Source of the DNA: Deltaproteobacteria bacterium UBA2385
Lineage (GTDB): Bacteria; Myxococcota_A; UBA796; UBA2385
NCBI GenBank assembly: GCA_002343455.1
Contig: DDSR01000290.1
Span: 23,552 to 52,090 of the forward strand
DNA: 28,539 bases
Reading direction: 5' to 3'
Made by a program: the position numbers and the translations under genes. A model generated the notes under the pieces. That model worked only from the letters and a program-made list of their open reading frames with translations. It did no database searches and was not told the origin of the DNA. The first letter of the stretch is position 1, and each line of letters starts with the position of its first letter. This document shows positions 15,380 through 22,529 of this stretch, in pieces.

Positions 15380-16588
15380 ATGGACCTCTCCGAGTTGTTG
15401 ACTGATGCCTGGGAGCGGCCGGCCATTGCCCTGGCCCGGCTTTGCTGGGCGTTGCGTCACGACCAACCCTGGCGTGCAGAGTGTGGCTTGCGTAGTAGCA
15501 ACACCGCACGCGGGTCGACACTTCTTGAGGCGCTTCGTGAACGCCGCCGACCGCTGGAGCTCGATGCCGCCGACGGCCTCGCCCTGCTCTGGGCTCTGGA
15601 CCAGCGCCTGTTGGACGATGAGGTCGGGCAGGCGCCTCTTACCTGGCGAGTCGCCGATCACTCTCCCGCTCTGTGGGTAGCGCCCCGACCCAAGGGGTGG
15701 AAGCCGCCGCTGACTGGCGGCGTCGACCAGATCGAGCGCTGGATGCGCCACCACGCGATCGGCCCCTGCCACCACGACGGCGTCGATGTTCACGTGCAGG
15801 TCGCTCCGAGCTACCTCACGGGGCCGGACACATGGCGCGAGCGCGATGACGTGATGGTGGCCGGCTTTGAGGACGGTGCCGTCCCCGACAACAGCGCTGC
15901 CGAACCCCGGTTCCGTAGCGATCGACTCACAGGGGCCGACCAGCGGGTGTTGGGTCTGGAGGCCGTCGTCCTTGCCGTAGGCGAGGGGCCGCTCAGGGTC
16001 CTGGTCCTCCCGGAGCTGAGCCTGCCTCCAGCCCTTCGCGATGAGCTGCTCGACCGACTGCTGGAGGCGGGAGCGCCACTGCTCACGGTGCCCGGGTCCT
16101 ACCACTGCAACGACGGAGAGCGGGTCCACAATATGGCCATGCTGGTCGACCTGCGGGGCGTGACCTTGCTTGTGCAGCGCAAGATCCAGCCCCTGCTGGT
16201 GGAACGTGTTCAGGAGGAGATCGTTCCAGGAACGGCGATCGAGCTGCTGGTGGGACCATGGGGAACGCTGGTCGTAGCGATCTGCCGTGACTTCTGCGAG
16301 CTGCACCAGGGTGCCTGGGAGGCGCTGGCCCCCGATGTGGTGCTGGTGCCTTCCATGGGCAACCCCGCCACCATGCGAGCACACGAGCGGCGAGCGAGCG
16401 ACCTGCATCGCGCCGCAGCGAGCCTGGTGTGTGTGGCCAACCAGCCGACCACGGACTGGGGCGAGGCCGACCGGGTCCATGGCGCGGTCTACCAGGCGGG
16501 GCGCACCTGGGAGACCGATCCGCAGGCCACGGAGGCCGTGCGGATCCTGCGCGTCGCGGCCGCGGGGGGTCGACTACAACAAGATTGA
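15380..16588 (+). CDS. Nitrilase-fold (carbon-nitrogen hydrolase) protein with unrecognised N-terminal half
   Basis: A 402-residue protein. The C-terminal half (about 185-385) carries the nitrilase-superfamily Glu-Lys-Cys triad: VLVLPELSLP (E212), VQRKIQPL (K268) and VAICRDFCE (C302), then VLVPSMGNP and VCVANQ, both usual in this fold. Nitrilase members hydrolyse or transfer amide, nitrile or N-acyl groups in the cytoplasm. The N-terminal 185 residues have no motif I recognise. It is the first of three rightward genes, 31 bases ahead of a winged-helix gene and two genes ahead of a NACHT-WD40 protein. A nitrilase domain is also joined to reverse transcriptase in the known DRT1 defence family, so a defence role is reasonable but inferred. 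It could be an effector or a small-molecule processor. Confidence 0.8.
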   Translation: MDLSELLTDAWERPAIALARLCWALRHDQPWRAECGLRSSNTARGSTLLEALRERRRPLELDAADGLALLWALDQRLLDDEVGQAPLTWRVADHSPALWVAPRPKGWKPPLTGGVDQIERWMRHHAIGPCHHDGVDVHVQVAPSYLTGPDTWRERDDVMVAGFEDGAVPDNSAAEPRFRSDRLTGADQRVLGLEAVVLAVGEGPLRVLVLPELSLPPALRDELLDRLLEAGAPLLTVPGSYHCNDGERVHNMAMLVDLRGVTLLVQRKIQPLLVERVQEEIVPGTAIELLVGPWGTLVVAICRDFCELHQGAWEALAPDVVLVPSMGNPATMRAHERRASDLHRAAASLVCVANQPTTDWGEADRVHGAVYQAGRTWETDPQATEAVRILRVAAAGGRLQQD

Positions 16589-16612
16589 AGTATATGTTGA
16601 ACAAGCTGGAAG
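16578..16612 (+). repeat. Pair of 13-base direct repeats before the winged-helix gene
   Basis: AACAAGATTGAAG (16578-16590) and AACAAGCTGGAAG (16600-16612) match at 11 of 13 positions and start 22 bases apart, about two turns of the helix. They lie in an AT-rich patch, unusual for this window, that runs from the nitrilase stop to the ribosome binding site of the winged-helix gene. Same-face binding by a DNA-binding protein, perhaps the one encoded next, is possible. Confidence 0.45.
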
Positions 16613-16613
16613 G
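16608..16613 (+). promoter_or_regulatory. Shine-Dalgarno of the winged-helix gene
   Basis: GGAAGG sits 6 bases before the ATG at 16620 and decides that start; no other start codon upstream in this frame has a ribosome binding site as good. It overlaps the second direct repeat, so occupancy of that repeat could affect translation or transcription. Confidence 0.65.
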
Positions 16614-16619
16614 TTCATC

Positions 16620-17192
16620 ATGGCACTCTCCCTCGACGACCCTCGCTCCCTGATCGACTGCTCGCCGGACGCGTTGCGAGAGCTGGTGCGGGCCGTGCCC
16701 GCCTGGTCCGAGCCCCTGGCCCGCCAGCTGGACCAGGTCCTGCGCAGCCGTGTGGTCGAAGCCCTGGCCGGAAGCGCTGACTCCGACGCGCTCTCTGCTT
16801 TGCAAGCGGCGATGCAGGCGATGCTCCCCCGGGCACGCCAGGCCGAAGTGCGGGGGCTTGACCGGGACTGGTGGGCCCGATGGAGCGCCTGGGCCGATCT
16901 GCTCGACACCCGCCTCGCGCAGCTTCAGGCTCGCGACCCCGAGCGCGTGCGGCATCTTCGCCACGTTCCGCAGCTCCTGCAGGCCTTGGAAGAGCTGGAC
17001 GGGCCGTCGCAGGCCGAGCTGGGAGAGCGGCTCGGGCTGAGCGCTCCCAACCTCAGCCGTCTGTTGCGCACTCTCGAAGACCACGAGCTGGTCGAACGCC
17101 GCGCCGATGGTCAGGCCAAGCGGGTCTACCTCAAGGGCCAGCTCCAGCCGATCCGCGAAGGTTGGGGCCAGAAGGTCTGGGGCGCGGCATGA
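16620..17192 (+). CDS. Winged helix-turn-helix protein, MarR-like C-terminal domain
   Basis: A 190-residue protein. Residues from about 118 to 180 form a winged helix: QLLQALEELDGPSQAELGERL, then LSAPNLSRLLRTLEDHELVER as recognition helix and start of the wing, and RADGQAKRVYLK as the basic beta-wing. The serine/asparagine-rich recognition helix resembles MarR/ArsR types. Residues 1-115 are helical, Ala/Leu/Arg-rich and unrecognised; they may be a dimerisation or partner-binding region. Its TGA overlaps the ATG of the giant NACHT-WD40 gene (ATGA at 17189-17192), which implies coupled, stoichiometric production, so it may be a dedicated regulator or a partner of that protein. Confidence 0.8.
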   Translation: MALSLDDPRSLIDCSPDALRELVRAVPAWSEPLARQLDQVLRSRVVEALAGSADSDALSALQAAMQAMLPRARQAEVRGLDRDWWARWSAWADLLDTRLAQLQARDPERVRHLRHVPQLLQALEELDGPSQAELGERLGLSAPNLSRLLRTLEDHELVERRADGQAKRVYLKGQLQPIREGWGQKVWGAA

Positions 17193-20100
17193 GTCGGGCA
17201 CACGTCGCCACCTTCTACTCCTACAAGGGTGGGGTCGGGCGCAGCCTGTTGCTGGCAAACGTCGGCGCCTGGCTGTCGACGCAGGGGCGGAGGGTGCTGC
17301 TGTGGGACCTGGACCTGGAAGCGCCCGGCCTGCACGAGATCCCCCGCTTGCAGAATTCGGCCCGCCCGGCGAGGGGTTTCCTGGAGTGGGTGGGCACCTG
17401 GTCTACACAGGGACGGCTGCCCCTGACCGAGGCGCGCTTGGCGCAGCTCTCCGCCAGTGTCTACAGCCCACCGAGTCTCCCGCACCTGTTCCTGCTCCCC
17501 GCCTATGGCCAGGGCGCCGACTTCGGTCGACTGTACTACGAGGTCGACTGGGATGCTTTCCTGGTGCGGGACCCCGCCGCCGGACTGTCCATGTTTCGCG
17601 CGGCCCTGGACCACCTGGTACAGACCCTGAAGCTCGACCACGTCCTGATCGACTCCCGCACCGGCTTGACCGACCTGGGTGGCCTGCTCACCGCCATCCT
17701 GCCCCACACCACCGTCCTGGTCGGGGGCTATGCCCACCAGAGCCTGGCCGGCCTCGCTCTTGTGCGCAAGGCCCTGGAGGTAGCGGGTCGGAACCCGGAT
17801 CGCGGCGACTCGCCCTTGGAGCTGGTCATGGTCGCCAGTCCGGTCCCCGCGAACGACGAGGACCGGCGCACGCAGCGCGAGAAGGTCTGGACGACACACT
17901 TCAGCGCCCGTGCCCTCGAGATTCCTTGGGAGGGCCGGCTGCTGTTTGAAGAAGATCTGCTCGCGCTGGACGAGCCCCAGCACGCCACGGCCCTGGCCTA
18001 CCTCCAGGTCGCCCAGCGCCTGAGTACGCAGCGCCAGGCCCTGCTCGATCAGGACGAGGCGATCGCCCGGGTGGATGCTCGTTTCCCCGAGGTTCTGGAC
18101 CCCCGCGAGGCCCGCCGCCGCACCGGAAAGCCCTTCGAAGAGAGGGTGGGCCGGGTCCTGCGCCTGCTGGGCTACGAGGTCCAGGCCGAGCAGATCCTGG
18201 ATGGAAACCGGGTCGATCTGGTCGCTCGGGCCCAGCGGGGCTTCACCCAGGAGTGTTTCTGGGTCGAGTGCAAAGACCACCAGGGAGCACAAGGCAAGGA
18301 GGTCCTGGAGAAGCTGTCGGTCTGGCTGAACGGCGACACCGCGCGGCAGATGCGGGCCCAGGGCATGGTCGTCGCGCGCTCATTCAGCCCTGCCGCGATC
18401 ACCTTCGCCAAGAGCCAGGAGGGTCTGCTGGCCCTGACCCTGGGAGAGCTGGAGGCTCGCCTCTTCGACCCGGCGCCCTACCTCGCCCGGATCCGCAGCC
18501 GCTACGAGAGCAGCTCGCTCGCGCGCACCTACGTCGAACAACGGATCCTGTTGGAGGCCCTGCCCGACCGCCCGGAGGGTGTCGCGCTGATGCCGCACGC
18601 GCTGTCTTGGGCCCGCGGCGAGGGCCGCCGACTGTGGGTGGTGCTCGGCGACTACGGCACCGGCAAGTCGGCCTTCTTCCAGACCCTGGCCTACCGGCTG
18701 GCGGTCCAGGCCGAGGAGGACCCGGACGCGCCCTTCCCCCTGGCCATCGACCTCAAGACCGTCCCCAACGCCACCAGCTTGGAGACCCTGCTCCAGGAGC
18801 ACTTGCGCGAGACCTTGAACTGGCATGGAGACCCGAACATCCTGCTTCACCTGCTCTCGGCTGGCCGGGTGGTCCTGTTGCTCGACGCCTTCGACGAGAT
18901 GGGGGTGGCCACCATCGGCGTGCAGGTTGAAGACCAGCTCCGGCGGCTGGTCGAGGCCGCGGGGACCCCCCCGGCGTCTGCGCCAGGAAACCGCGTCCTG
19001 GTGACCTGTCGCACGCACTTCTTCCGCGATCAGCAGCAGGCCAAGGACACGGCGGATGGTCGGGTGAGCGACGTGGAGGCCGCTGAGGACTCTGCCCTTG
19101 GCAGGCTTGCCAGGCGGTTCGAGGCCAGCCTGGACGAGCTGGCGCTCTTCGATGAGGCCCAGGTCCAGCGCTTCCTGGAGCTGCACCTGGGGCCGGCGCA
19201 GGCGGTCGAGGCGCGGGAGTTCATCAACCGCACCTATGACCTGGGTTCGCTGGCGCCCCGGCCGGTGCTGCTGGAGATGATCGTCCATACGCTGCCCAGG
19301 CTGATGGTCGAGGGGGGCGAGACGGTCCGTCCGACCGATCTGTACCGGTTGTACACCGACCAGTGGTTGGGGGACCAGAGCGGGCAACTCCGTACGAACC
19401 CGAAACAACGGGGGCGGATTCTGCGGCTGCTGGCCCGGGAGCTGTGGGGGCTGGAGGACCGGCGGATCCACTACAAGGCCCTGTCGGCAGTGTTGGAGGG
19501 GCTTCCGGGGGAGCTGTTGGGCAGGCTGGATCCGGTGCGGATCGACCTGGAGCTGCGCACGGCGGCCTTCCTGGTCCGTAGCGCAGACGGCTTCTATCGT
19601 TTCAGTCACAAGAGCTTCTTGGAGTTCTTCTATGCCCGTCACCTTGCCGACCTTGTTGGGGAAGGGAGGGTGGAGAGTGCCTTGGGATCGGCGCCGCCGA
19701 GCCCGGAGGTGTTGCAGTTTCTGTGGGACCTGTTGAAGGCGGAAGGGTTGGCGGCGCTGGCGGACCAGCTGCGGACACTTTTGGGTACGAGCGCACAGGG
19801 GATTGTGTCGGCGAACGCCTTGCGGGTCGCGGTGGCCTTTGAGCGCGCGGGGCGTGGGGTGGCGGTCCCCGAGGCAGCGCAGCTCGACGGACTGGTGCTG
19901 AGGGGCGAGGACCTGGCGGGTATCCGCCTGGCCGGGGCTTCGCTCTGTGAGGCGGACCTGGAGGGAGCGGTCCTGCGGGAGGCGGTGCTCGATGGGGCCT
20001 CAGTCGTTGCGGCGAACCTGCGGGGCGCAGACCTGCGAGGGGCTTCGCTTGTTGGGGTCCGGGCTGAGCGGGTGGTGCTGGACAAGGTCGACGGGCGGGG

Positions 20101-22519
20101 CTGTGACCTGCGAGAGGCGCACCTGGGAAATGCCAGCCTCGTGGCAGCGCGGCTGGTGGAGGCCGACCTCACGGGGGCGCAACTTGATCGGGCGGACCTC
20201 CAAGGGGCCCGCTTAGCGCGAGCTAAGTTGCCGGACCTGGCAGGGGTGCGAGGGTTGGAGGCGATGGGCGGACCAGGATTATCACCACCCGACGCCGCAT
20301 ACGGCTGGCAGATTCGAAAGACCATTACTCGCCTCAACGGTGCCACGTTCTCTCCCGATGGCACAATGGTCGCGACCTGGGAATCTGGACGCTGTATCCA
20401 ACTGTGGTGCAGCAAGACAGGGCAGGTGCTACACGGGTTCTATGGCGGCGCTGGCGACGTGTTGCACCTGTTCAACCTTCCCGGCGAGGTACTGCACGCG
20501 GCATTCTCCCATTCCGGAGACACTTTGCTCACCGCTGTCGCGGACGGTACTGCTTGCCTCTGGGACACTCGCACCGGGGTAGTCAGACACATCTTGAGGG
20601 GGCACTCCGGCCCCGTAAACCTAGTTGCAATTTCTCCCGATGACGTCCAGCTTCTTACTGCGTCGCGGGACGGATTCGCCCGTCTATGGGAGGCCAACAC
20701 GGGCAGGCTCCGACACTCCCTGCATGGATCCCCTGTTCCGGTGATGCACGCTGCCTTCGCCGCAAGCGGCGATACACTGCTCGTTGTGTCCGAAGACGGC
20801 TCAGCGTGCCTCTGGGACGCTCGCTCCGGCATTCAGTTGCACAAGTTGAATGGACACTCTACCACAGCGGTGTACGCCGCCTTTTCTACCGATGGTGGCT
20901 CCATCTTGACCTCCACTTCGGATGGCACCGTTTGCCTCTGGGACGCCCGGTCCGGAACCCTACGACTGACCTTACAGGGACATGAAGGCTCGGTCCGAAT
21001 GGCCGCGTTTTCGCCTAACGGAGAGACCCTGCTCACCGCGTCCGATGACAGCACCGCTCGACTCTGGGAGACCCAAACCGGCAAACAACTACACTCGCTA
21101 ATCGGGCACACCGACTCCGTGAAGTATGCCTCCTTCGCCCCCGATGTTGCAGCCCTTCTGACCGCCTCCGACGACGGCACTGTCCGTCTCTGGGACGCTC
21201 GAAGCGGCGATCTTCGGCACTCCATGCTTGGCACTATTCCCGGAGTTAAGCACGCCTCCTTTTCGCCCGACGGCACGTCCGTGCTTGCGGGGTTTTGCGC
21301 TGGGTTTCACGAGGGTCTAAACAATGGGGCTTCCTACATCTTCGACACCCAAACGGGCCGACCTCGACACATCCTGCAAGGGCGCGCCAGCGTGGTCAAT
21401 AGTCTCGCTCTCAGCCCCGGTAGTGAATTGCTGTGTGTCGCATCCAGCGAGGGAGGGGTCCAGCTTTGGGAGATTCGTACCGGCAGGCGACAGCGAATCA
21501 TGCACGGGCATTCCGGATACATTAGGAATGCCACCTTCAGTTCAGACGGCCGAAGCCTTGTTACGGCTTCTGACGACGGCACGGCCCACCATTGGAATGT
21601 GGCGACCGGCGAGCTTCGACGAACCATCAGCAGCCCGACCGGGCCGCGTGGATTCGCACTGGTCCTGCCCGGAGGCAAGACGGTTCTATTTGGACGCTTC
21701 GACGGAACTCAGACTCTCTGGGATGCTGATGACGGTACGGTCCGGCTATCAATCAATGCTGGCCCCTCCGCCTCGGTTCGCTCGTCGCCTGACGGCTCCC
21801 TGTTGCTGATTGTTGCGTCTACAGGGGTCGCCAATCTCTGGGACACCCGGACAGATGAAATCCGGCATACACTGAGAGGTGTTCCCAACTCGGCGCCGGC
21901 TGTATTCTCTGGGGACAACAGTACCTTGCTTGCCGACAGGACGGTCTGGGACACGAGCACGGGTGAAGTCCGCCACATTCTCCAGGGCCACGCCAATCCG
22001 GTGACGGGTGTTGCCATTGATGGCGACGGTAGCTCATTGGTTGCGGGTTACTTGGACGGCACCGTCCAGATTTGGGACGCCGATACTGGCCGGATTCGCT
22101 TCACACTTCAAGGACACCGCCAACAGGTGGTGGGTGGCGAATTTTCATCGAACTGCGAAGTCTTGTGCACCGTGTCCGAAGATTGTACCGTTTGTATATG
22201 GAATAGTCGAACCGGTGAGCTGCGACACAGGCTTGATGGCGCCCATGGTCCCATTACACACTTTGGATTCGCTCCCGATGGCGCCACGTGGATCACCACG
22301 TTCAGTGACGGAACGACTCGGCTCTGGGATACTCAAACCGGCGCCCTCCTTCGCGTCCTGTGGGCCACCCCCAGCGGCGGCTGGGCCAGCGTCACCGCCG
22401 ACGGCCGCTGGCTCGGCGAGGGCGACGGACCCGACGAGCTCTACTACACCGAACCCGGCCGCATCGGCCGCGTCTGGATCGCCAGCGACTACCCGGAGCT
22501 CCGCGCCGACCGCACCTGA
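17189..22519 (+). CDS. KGGVGR ATPase / PD-(D/E)XK nuclease-like / NACHT / pentapeptide / WD40 protein (putative STAND sensor-effector)
   Basis: A 1776-residue protein. Residues 1-280: ParA/MinD-like ATPase with deviant P-loop YSYKGGVGRS (10-19), LLWDLDLEAPG (38-48) and DSRTG near 155. Residues about 310-400: Mrr-like PD-(D/E)XK nuclease, with D343 in NRVDLVAR and E360-C-K362 in WVECKD. Residues about 480-750: NACHT-like STAND NTPase, Walker A GDYGTGKS (487-494) and Walker B LLLDAFDEM (D566). Residues 899-1017: pentapeptide repeats of A(D/N)LxxA type. Residues about 1050-1718: 16 WD40 repeats, then a C-terminal GGWASVTADGRWLG cap seen in NACHT-WD40 proteins. STAND sensors oligomerise on ligand binding; here the WD40 array would recognise a trigger and the nuclease would act. 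That role is inferred. Translation is coupled to the winged-helix gene by ATGA. The WD40 part has markedly lower GC than the rest of the gene. Confidence 0.88.
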   Translation: MSRAHVATFYSYKGGVGRSLLLANVGAWLSTQGRRVLLWDLDLEAPGLHEIPRLQNSARPARGFLEWVGTWSTQGRLPLTEARLAQLSASVYSPPSLPHLFLLPAYGQGADFGRLYYEVDWDAFLVRDPAAGLSMFRAALDHLVQTLKLDHVLIDSRTGLTDLGGLLTAILPHTTVLVGGYAHQSLAGLALVRKALEVAGRNPDRGDSPLELVMVASPVPANDEDRRTQREKVWTTHFSARALEIPWEGRLLFEEDLLALDEPQHATALAYLQVAQRLSTQRQALLDQDEAIARVDARFPEVLDPREARRRTGKPFEERVGRVLRLLGYEVQAEQILDGNRVDLVARAQRGFTQECFWVECKDHQGAQGKEVLEKLSVWLNGDTARQMRAQGMVVARSFSPAAITFAKSQEGLLALTLGELEARLFDPAPYLARIRSRYESSSLARTYVEQRILLEALPDRPEGVALMPHALSWARGEGRRLWVVLGDYGTGKSAFFQTLAYRLAVQAEEDPDAPFPLAIDLKTVPNATSLETLLQEHLRETLNWHGDPNILLHLLSAGRVVLLLDAFDEMGVATIGVQVEDQLRRLVEAAGTPPASAPGNRVLVTCRTHFFRDQQQAKDTADGRVSDVEAAEDSALGRLARRFEASLDELALFDEAQVQRFLELHLGPAQAVEAREFINRTYDLGSLAPRPVLLEMIVHTLPRLMVEGGETVRPTDLYRLYTDQWLGDQSGQLRTNPKQRGRILRLLARELWGLEDRRIHYKALSAVLEGLPGELLGRLDPVRIDLELRTAAFLVRSADGFYRFSHKSFLEFFYARHLADLVGEGRVESALGSAPPSPEVLQFLWDLLKAEGLAALADQLRTLLGTSAQGIVSANALRVAVAFERAGRGVAVPEAAQLDGLVLRGEDLAGIRLAGASLCEADLEGAVLREAVLDGASVVAANLRGADLRGASLVGVRAERVVLDKVDGRGCDLREAHLGNASLVAARLVEADLTGAQLDRADLQGARLARAKLPDLAGVRGLEAMGGPGLSPPDAAYGWQIRKTITRLNGATFSPDGTMVATWESGRCIQLWCSKTGQVLHGFYGGAGDVLHLFNLPGEVLHAAFSHSGDTLLTAVADGTACLWDTRTGVVRHILRGHSGPVNLVAISPDDVQLLTASRDGFARLWEANTGRLRHSLHGSPVPVMHAAFAASGDTLLVVSEDGSACLWDARSGIQLHKLNGHSTTAVYAAFSTDGGSILTSTSDGTVCLWDARSGTLRLTLQGHEGSVRMAAFSPNGETLLTASDDSTARLWETQTGKQLHSLIGHTDSVKYASFAPDVAALLTASDDGTVRLWDARSGDLRHSMLGTIPGVKHASFSPDGTSVLAGFCAGFHEGLNNGASYIFDTQTGRPRHILQGRASVVNSLALSPGSELLCVASSEGGVQLWEIRTGRRQRIMHGHSGYIRNATFSSDGRSLVTASDDGTAHHWNVATGELRRTISSPTGPRGFALVLPGGKTVLFGRFDGTQTLWDADDGTVRLSINAGPSASVRSSPDGSLLLIVASTGVANLWDTRTDEIRHTLRGVPNSAPAVFSGDNSTLLADRTVWDTSTGEVRHILQGHANPVTGVAIDGDGSSLVAGYLDGTVQIWDADTGRIRFTLQGHRQQVVGGEFSSNCEVLCTVSEDCTVCIWNSRTGELRHRLDGAHGPITHFGFAPDGATWITTFSDGTTRLWDTQTGALLRVLWATPSGGWASVTADGRWLGEGDGPDELYYTEPGRIGRVWIASDYPELRADRT
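19883..20239 (+). repeat. Pentapeptide-repeat segment inside the NACHT-WD40 protein
   Basis: About 119 residues follow a five-residue period with L at the centre and A or S at the -2 position: LRGED, LAGIR, LAGAS, LCEAD, LEGAV, LREAV and so on. Such repeats fold as a right-handed square beta-helix. It joins the NTPase to the WD40 array and may be a rigid spacer or a DNA-mimic-like surface. Confidence 0.85.
20336..22342 (+). repeat. Array of 16 WD40 repeats, partly with an exact 126-base period
   Basis: Sixteen units, each with an (A/S)FSPDG-like strand and an LWD(A/T)R(S/T)G-like end, e.g. CLWDARSG, RLWETQTG, TVWDTSTG. The LW(D/E) site recurs at 20558, 20684, 20810, 20936, 21062 and 21188, exactly 126 bases (42 residues) apart. 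After that a 24-base insertion appears and spacing becomes irregular. Several copies of CTCTGGGAC stay identical at the DNA level. Sixteen units suggest two WD40 propellers of seven to eight blades. The array has a lower GC content than its surroundings. Confidence 0.88.
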
Positions 22520-22529
22520 CCACCGCCAC

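Noticed and set aside
13745..16480. A 911-codon minus-strand frame across the hydrolase and nitrilase genes
   Set aside because: Its product is Arg/Gly/Pro-rich without family motifs and lies opposite or out of frame to two genes with intact catalytic residues.
16871..17188. An upstream extension adding 106 residues to the nuclease-NACHT protein
   Set aside because: The extension is Arg/Ala-rich and overlaps the winged-helix gene in another frame; the ATG at 17189 starts the ParA-like fold directly and gives an ATGA overlap.
20833..22037. Several minus-strand open frames of 60 to 150 codons opposite the WD40 array
   Set aside because: They follow the repeat period of the sense gene, have no start signals and no recognisable product.
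20340..22340. A CRISPR-like or satellite repeat from the regular 126-base spacing
   Set aside because: The period is 42 codons, the frame is kept throughout and each unit translates to a WD40 blade; it is a protein repeat.
22520..22529. A bidirectional terminator between the NACHT-WD40 and pnkp genes
   Set aside because: The ten bases contain no inverted repeat or T-run, so no terminator can be supported here.
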